Assembly: GCA_023515745.1 (NCBI GenBank)
Contig: JALECJ010000254.1
Location: 248,001-312,000 of the forward strand
Direction of reading: 5' to 3'
Length of the DNA: 64,000 nucleotides
Source of the DNA: Amoeboaphelidium protococcarum
Lineage: Eukaryota > Aphelidiomycota > Aphelidea
Below the pieces are notes generated by a model. That model did no database searches. It saw only the letters and a list, made by a program, of their open reading frames with translations, and was not told where the DNA came from. The translations under genes were made by a program, and so were the position numbers. Positions 62,796 through 64,000 of this stretch are shown piece after piece (position 1 is the stretch's first letter; the number at the start of each line of letters is the position of its first letter).

Positions 62796-62962
62796 GCTGA
62801 TGTATTTAAGTACTGTTGATAATTATTTAAATTAAATGCCCATGAGCAAATAGATTCTATTTAACAAATCCTTATAGTCAAATCTTAATAACTCTTTAGT
62901 TTCTCTCGCATGATATACAATTTGTGCAAATCTTTTTAATCAGATTACAAGAAGGTTATAAA

Positions 62963-64000
62963 TCAAAGACGATCTCTACGTTCTAATCTAGGCGTAAATT
63001 CTCTTTCACTGTGACTGACATCAAAAGGTGATACTGCTCTGTTAGATTTCTTGGATCCACTATTATCAGATCCATCATCGCCGCCATTGCCGCCGCCGCT
63101 ATCCATTTACACCATCTCCACGTCCACGTCCGAGCCATTATCCTCCCTAATCTCAAATGGGAGCGGAATCTCCTTGATGGCTCTAAACTGACCGCAGTTG
63201 TTCAAGTGCTCATTCTCCATGCGGAAGAAATTCCACTGGAATCTTCTCAAAATTTCCATTAAGGCCAATGCATAAAGCAGAGCTCTAATATCAATACTCT
63301 ATCCCCATAGACCGACAGATACCTGCCACACCCACGATATCCTGAGAAAGAAATTACTCACAATCGCAAAATAATACACCCACTTATGCTCGTAAAACAG
63401 ATCATTTCGCAAGTACTTGTTCTTTGATCCCTTGGCAAAGAAACCCCAATCCATCAGAATGTCCCAATTGTAAGCGTAACACGTCGTGAGAATGGTAGAA
63501 ATGATCCATATAGTCAGAGTGGCTGTGGTCCTATTCTGATTATAAATCATAGAGAGCCATCCAGTGAGCATCGCGACAAAATACTTGCCTCCATTGACGA
63601 GATGAGGAAACGCTAGACGGGTATCATACCAACGACGCAGACACTATAAAAATCTAATCCATGACGGAAGGAGATTGATGGCCGGAGAGAACGCAGCTGC
63701 ACCGATATTACACACTTTGGCAGTATCATTAAAATCATTAATGTAAACACAGACGAATAGCTATATACTAGATAGGAAATAAACCATAGAACACAGTTCA
63801 TCAGCGATAAAGAAATCTCTATACTCCACAGCATACGTGGGGGACACCAGCAATCGGAATAATGTCTGCAACATCCATCTACGAGAAGTCCAATAAAACA
63901 CAGGTACCGGGGTGACAAGAAGTACGACAACTACGCATAGAAATATCAAAGGATAGTACAACCTGATATCAAAGAAGGATTCGAATGGATTCACAAAGGT
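62963..64000 (-). CDS. SYG1: XPR1/SYG1-type phosphate exporter, C-terminal EXS part (truncated by window end)
   Basis: The frame enters at 64000 and ends with TGA at 62963; 345 residues are visible. The EXS domain is clear: [20 protein letters not shown] (the vdfrDFflaDql motif), [20 protein letters not shown] with [38 protein letters not shown] and the conserved end [20 protein letters not shown]. Several membrane helices alternate with these. The SPX domain must lie outside the window. The C-terminal tail has a Gly/Asp/Ser repeat from a (GGC)n tract. Such proteins export inorganic phosphate under inositol-pyrophosphate control. Confidence 0.92.

Overview
The window is nuclear DNA of a unicellular eukaryote that uses a non-standard genetic code. 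In every recognisable gene UAA and UAG are read as an amino acid and UGA is the only stop. Where a conserved protein gives the answer (ribosomal protein eS30, RPB3, AROM, RNase H2A, PROPPIN, tyrosyl-tRNA synthetase) the residue is glutamine. Under the standard code nearly every gene here falls into fragments, so all coordinates below use UAR = Gln.

The gene set points to the fungal/opisthokont side of eukaryotes: a fused pentafunctional AROM protein, an NDT80/PhoG-type transcription factor, a HIR3/CABIN1-like protein, WIPI/Atg18, SYG1/XPR1 and a fibro-slime adhesin with an integrin-like tail. Mitochondrial genes are present (COQ10, MCAD, carrier). From memory, an aphelid such as Amoeboaphelidium combines this code with such a gene set. 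That placement is inference; the code itself is read directly. Introns are few, mostly short (54-78 nt, one of 146) and nearly all end in TGTAG.

Layout. 1-9 kb: a sparse region of small secreted low-complexity proteins, including a tandem duplication that carried an RNA polymerase I A43 gene (second copy decayed), then a Cys-rich, probably GPI-anchored protein. 9-18 kb: ANKRD13-like, RPB3, two nucleotide-sugar/triose-phosphate-type transporters, a SET-domain protein and a peroxisomal-type carrier. 18-25 kb: two near-identical copies of a 1.1 kb repeat with a 20-bp minisatellite, flanking LRR and unassigned genes. 25-41 kb: a secreted protein, COG1-like, HUS1 (five introns), HIR3/CABIN1-like, ADAT2, RPS30, WIPI/Atg18, NDT80-like and the fibro-slime adhesin. 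42-45.5 kb: a CYTH-domain protein and COQ10 split by a 1,831-bp Helitron with both termini intact. 45.5-64 kb: a TPR protein, 6-phosphogluconolactonase, a DUF2358-like protein, MCAD, RNase H2A, an SQS1-like protein, AROM, TyrRS, a PAS protein and a truncated XPR1/SYG1.

The core genes are ordinary housekeeping, unlinked by function. The most notable items are the Helitron caught inside COQ10, the integrin-beta-like tail on a fibro-slime receptor, the duplicated secreted-protein/A43 block with a shared upstream motif, and the hairpin in the RPS30 intron that directly follows the start codon.
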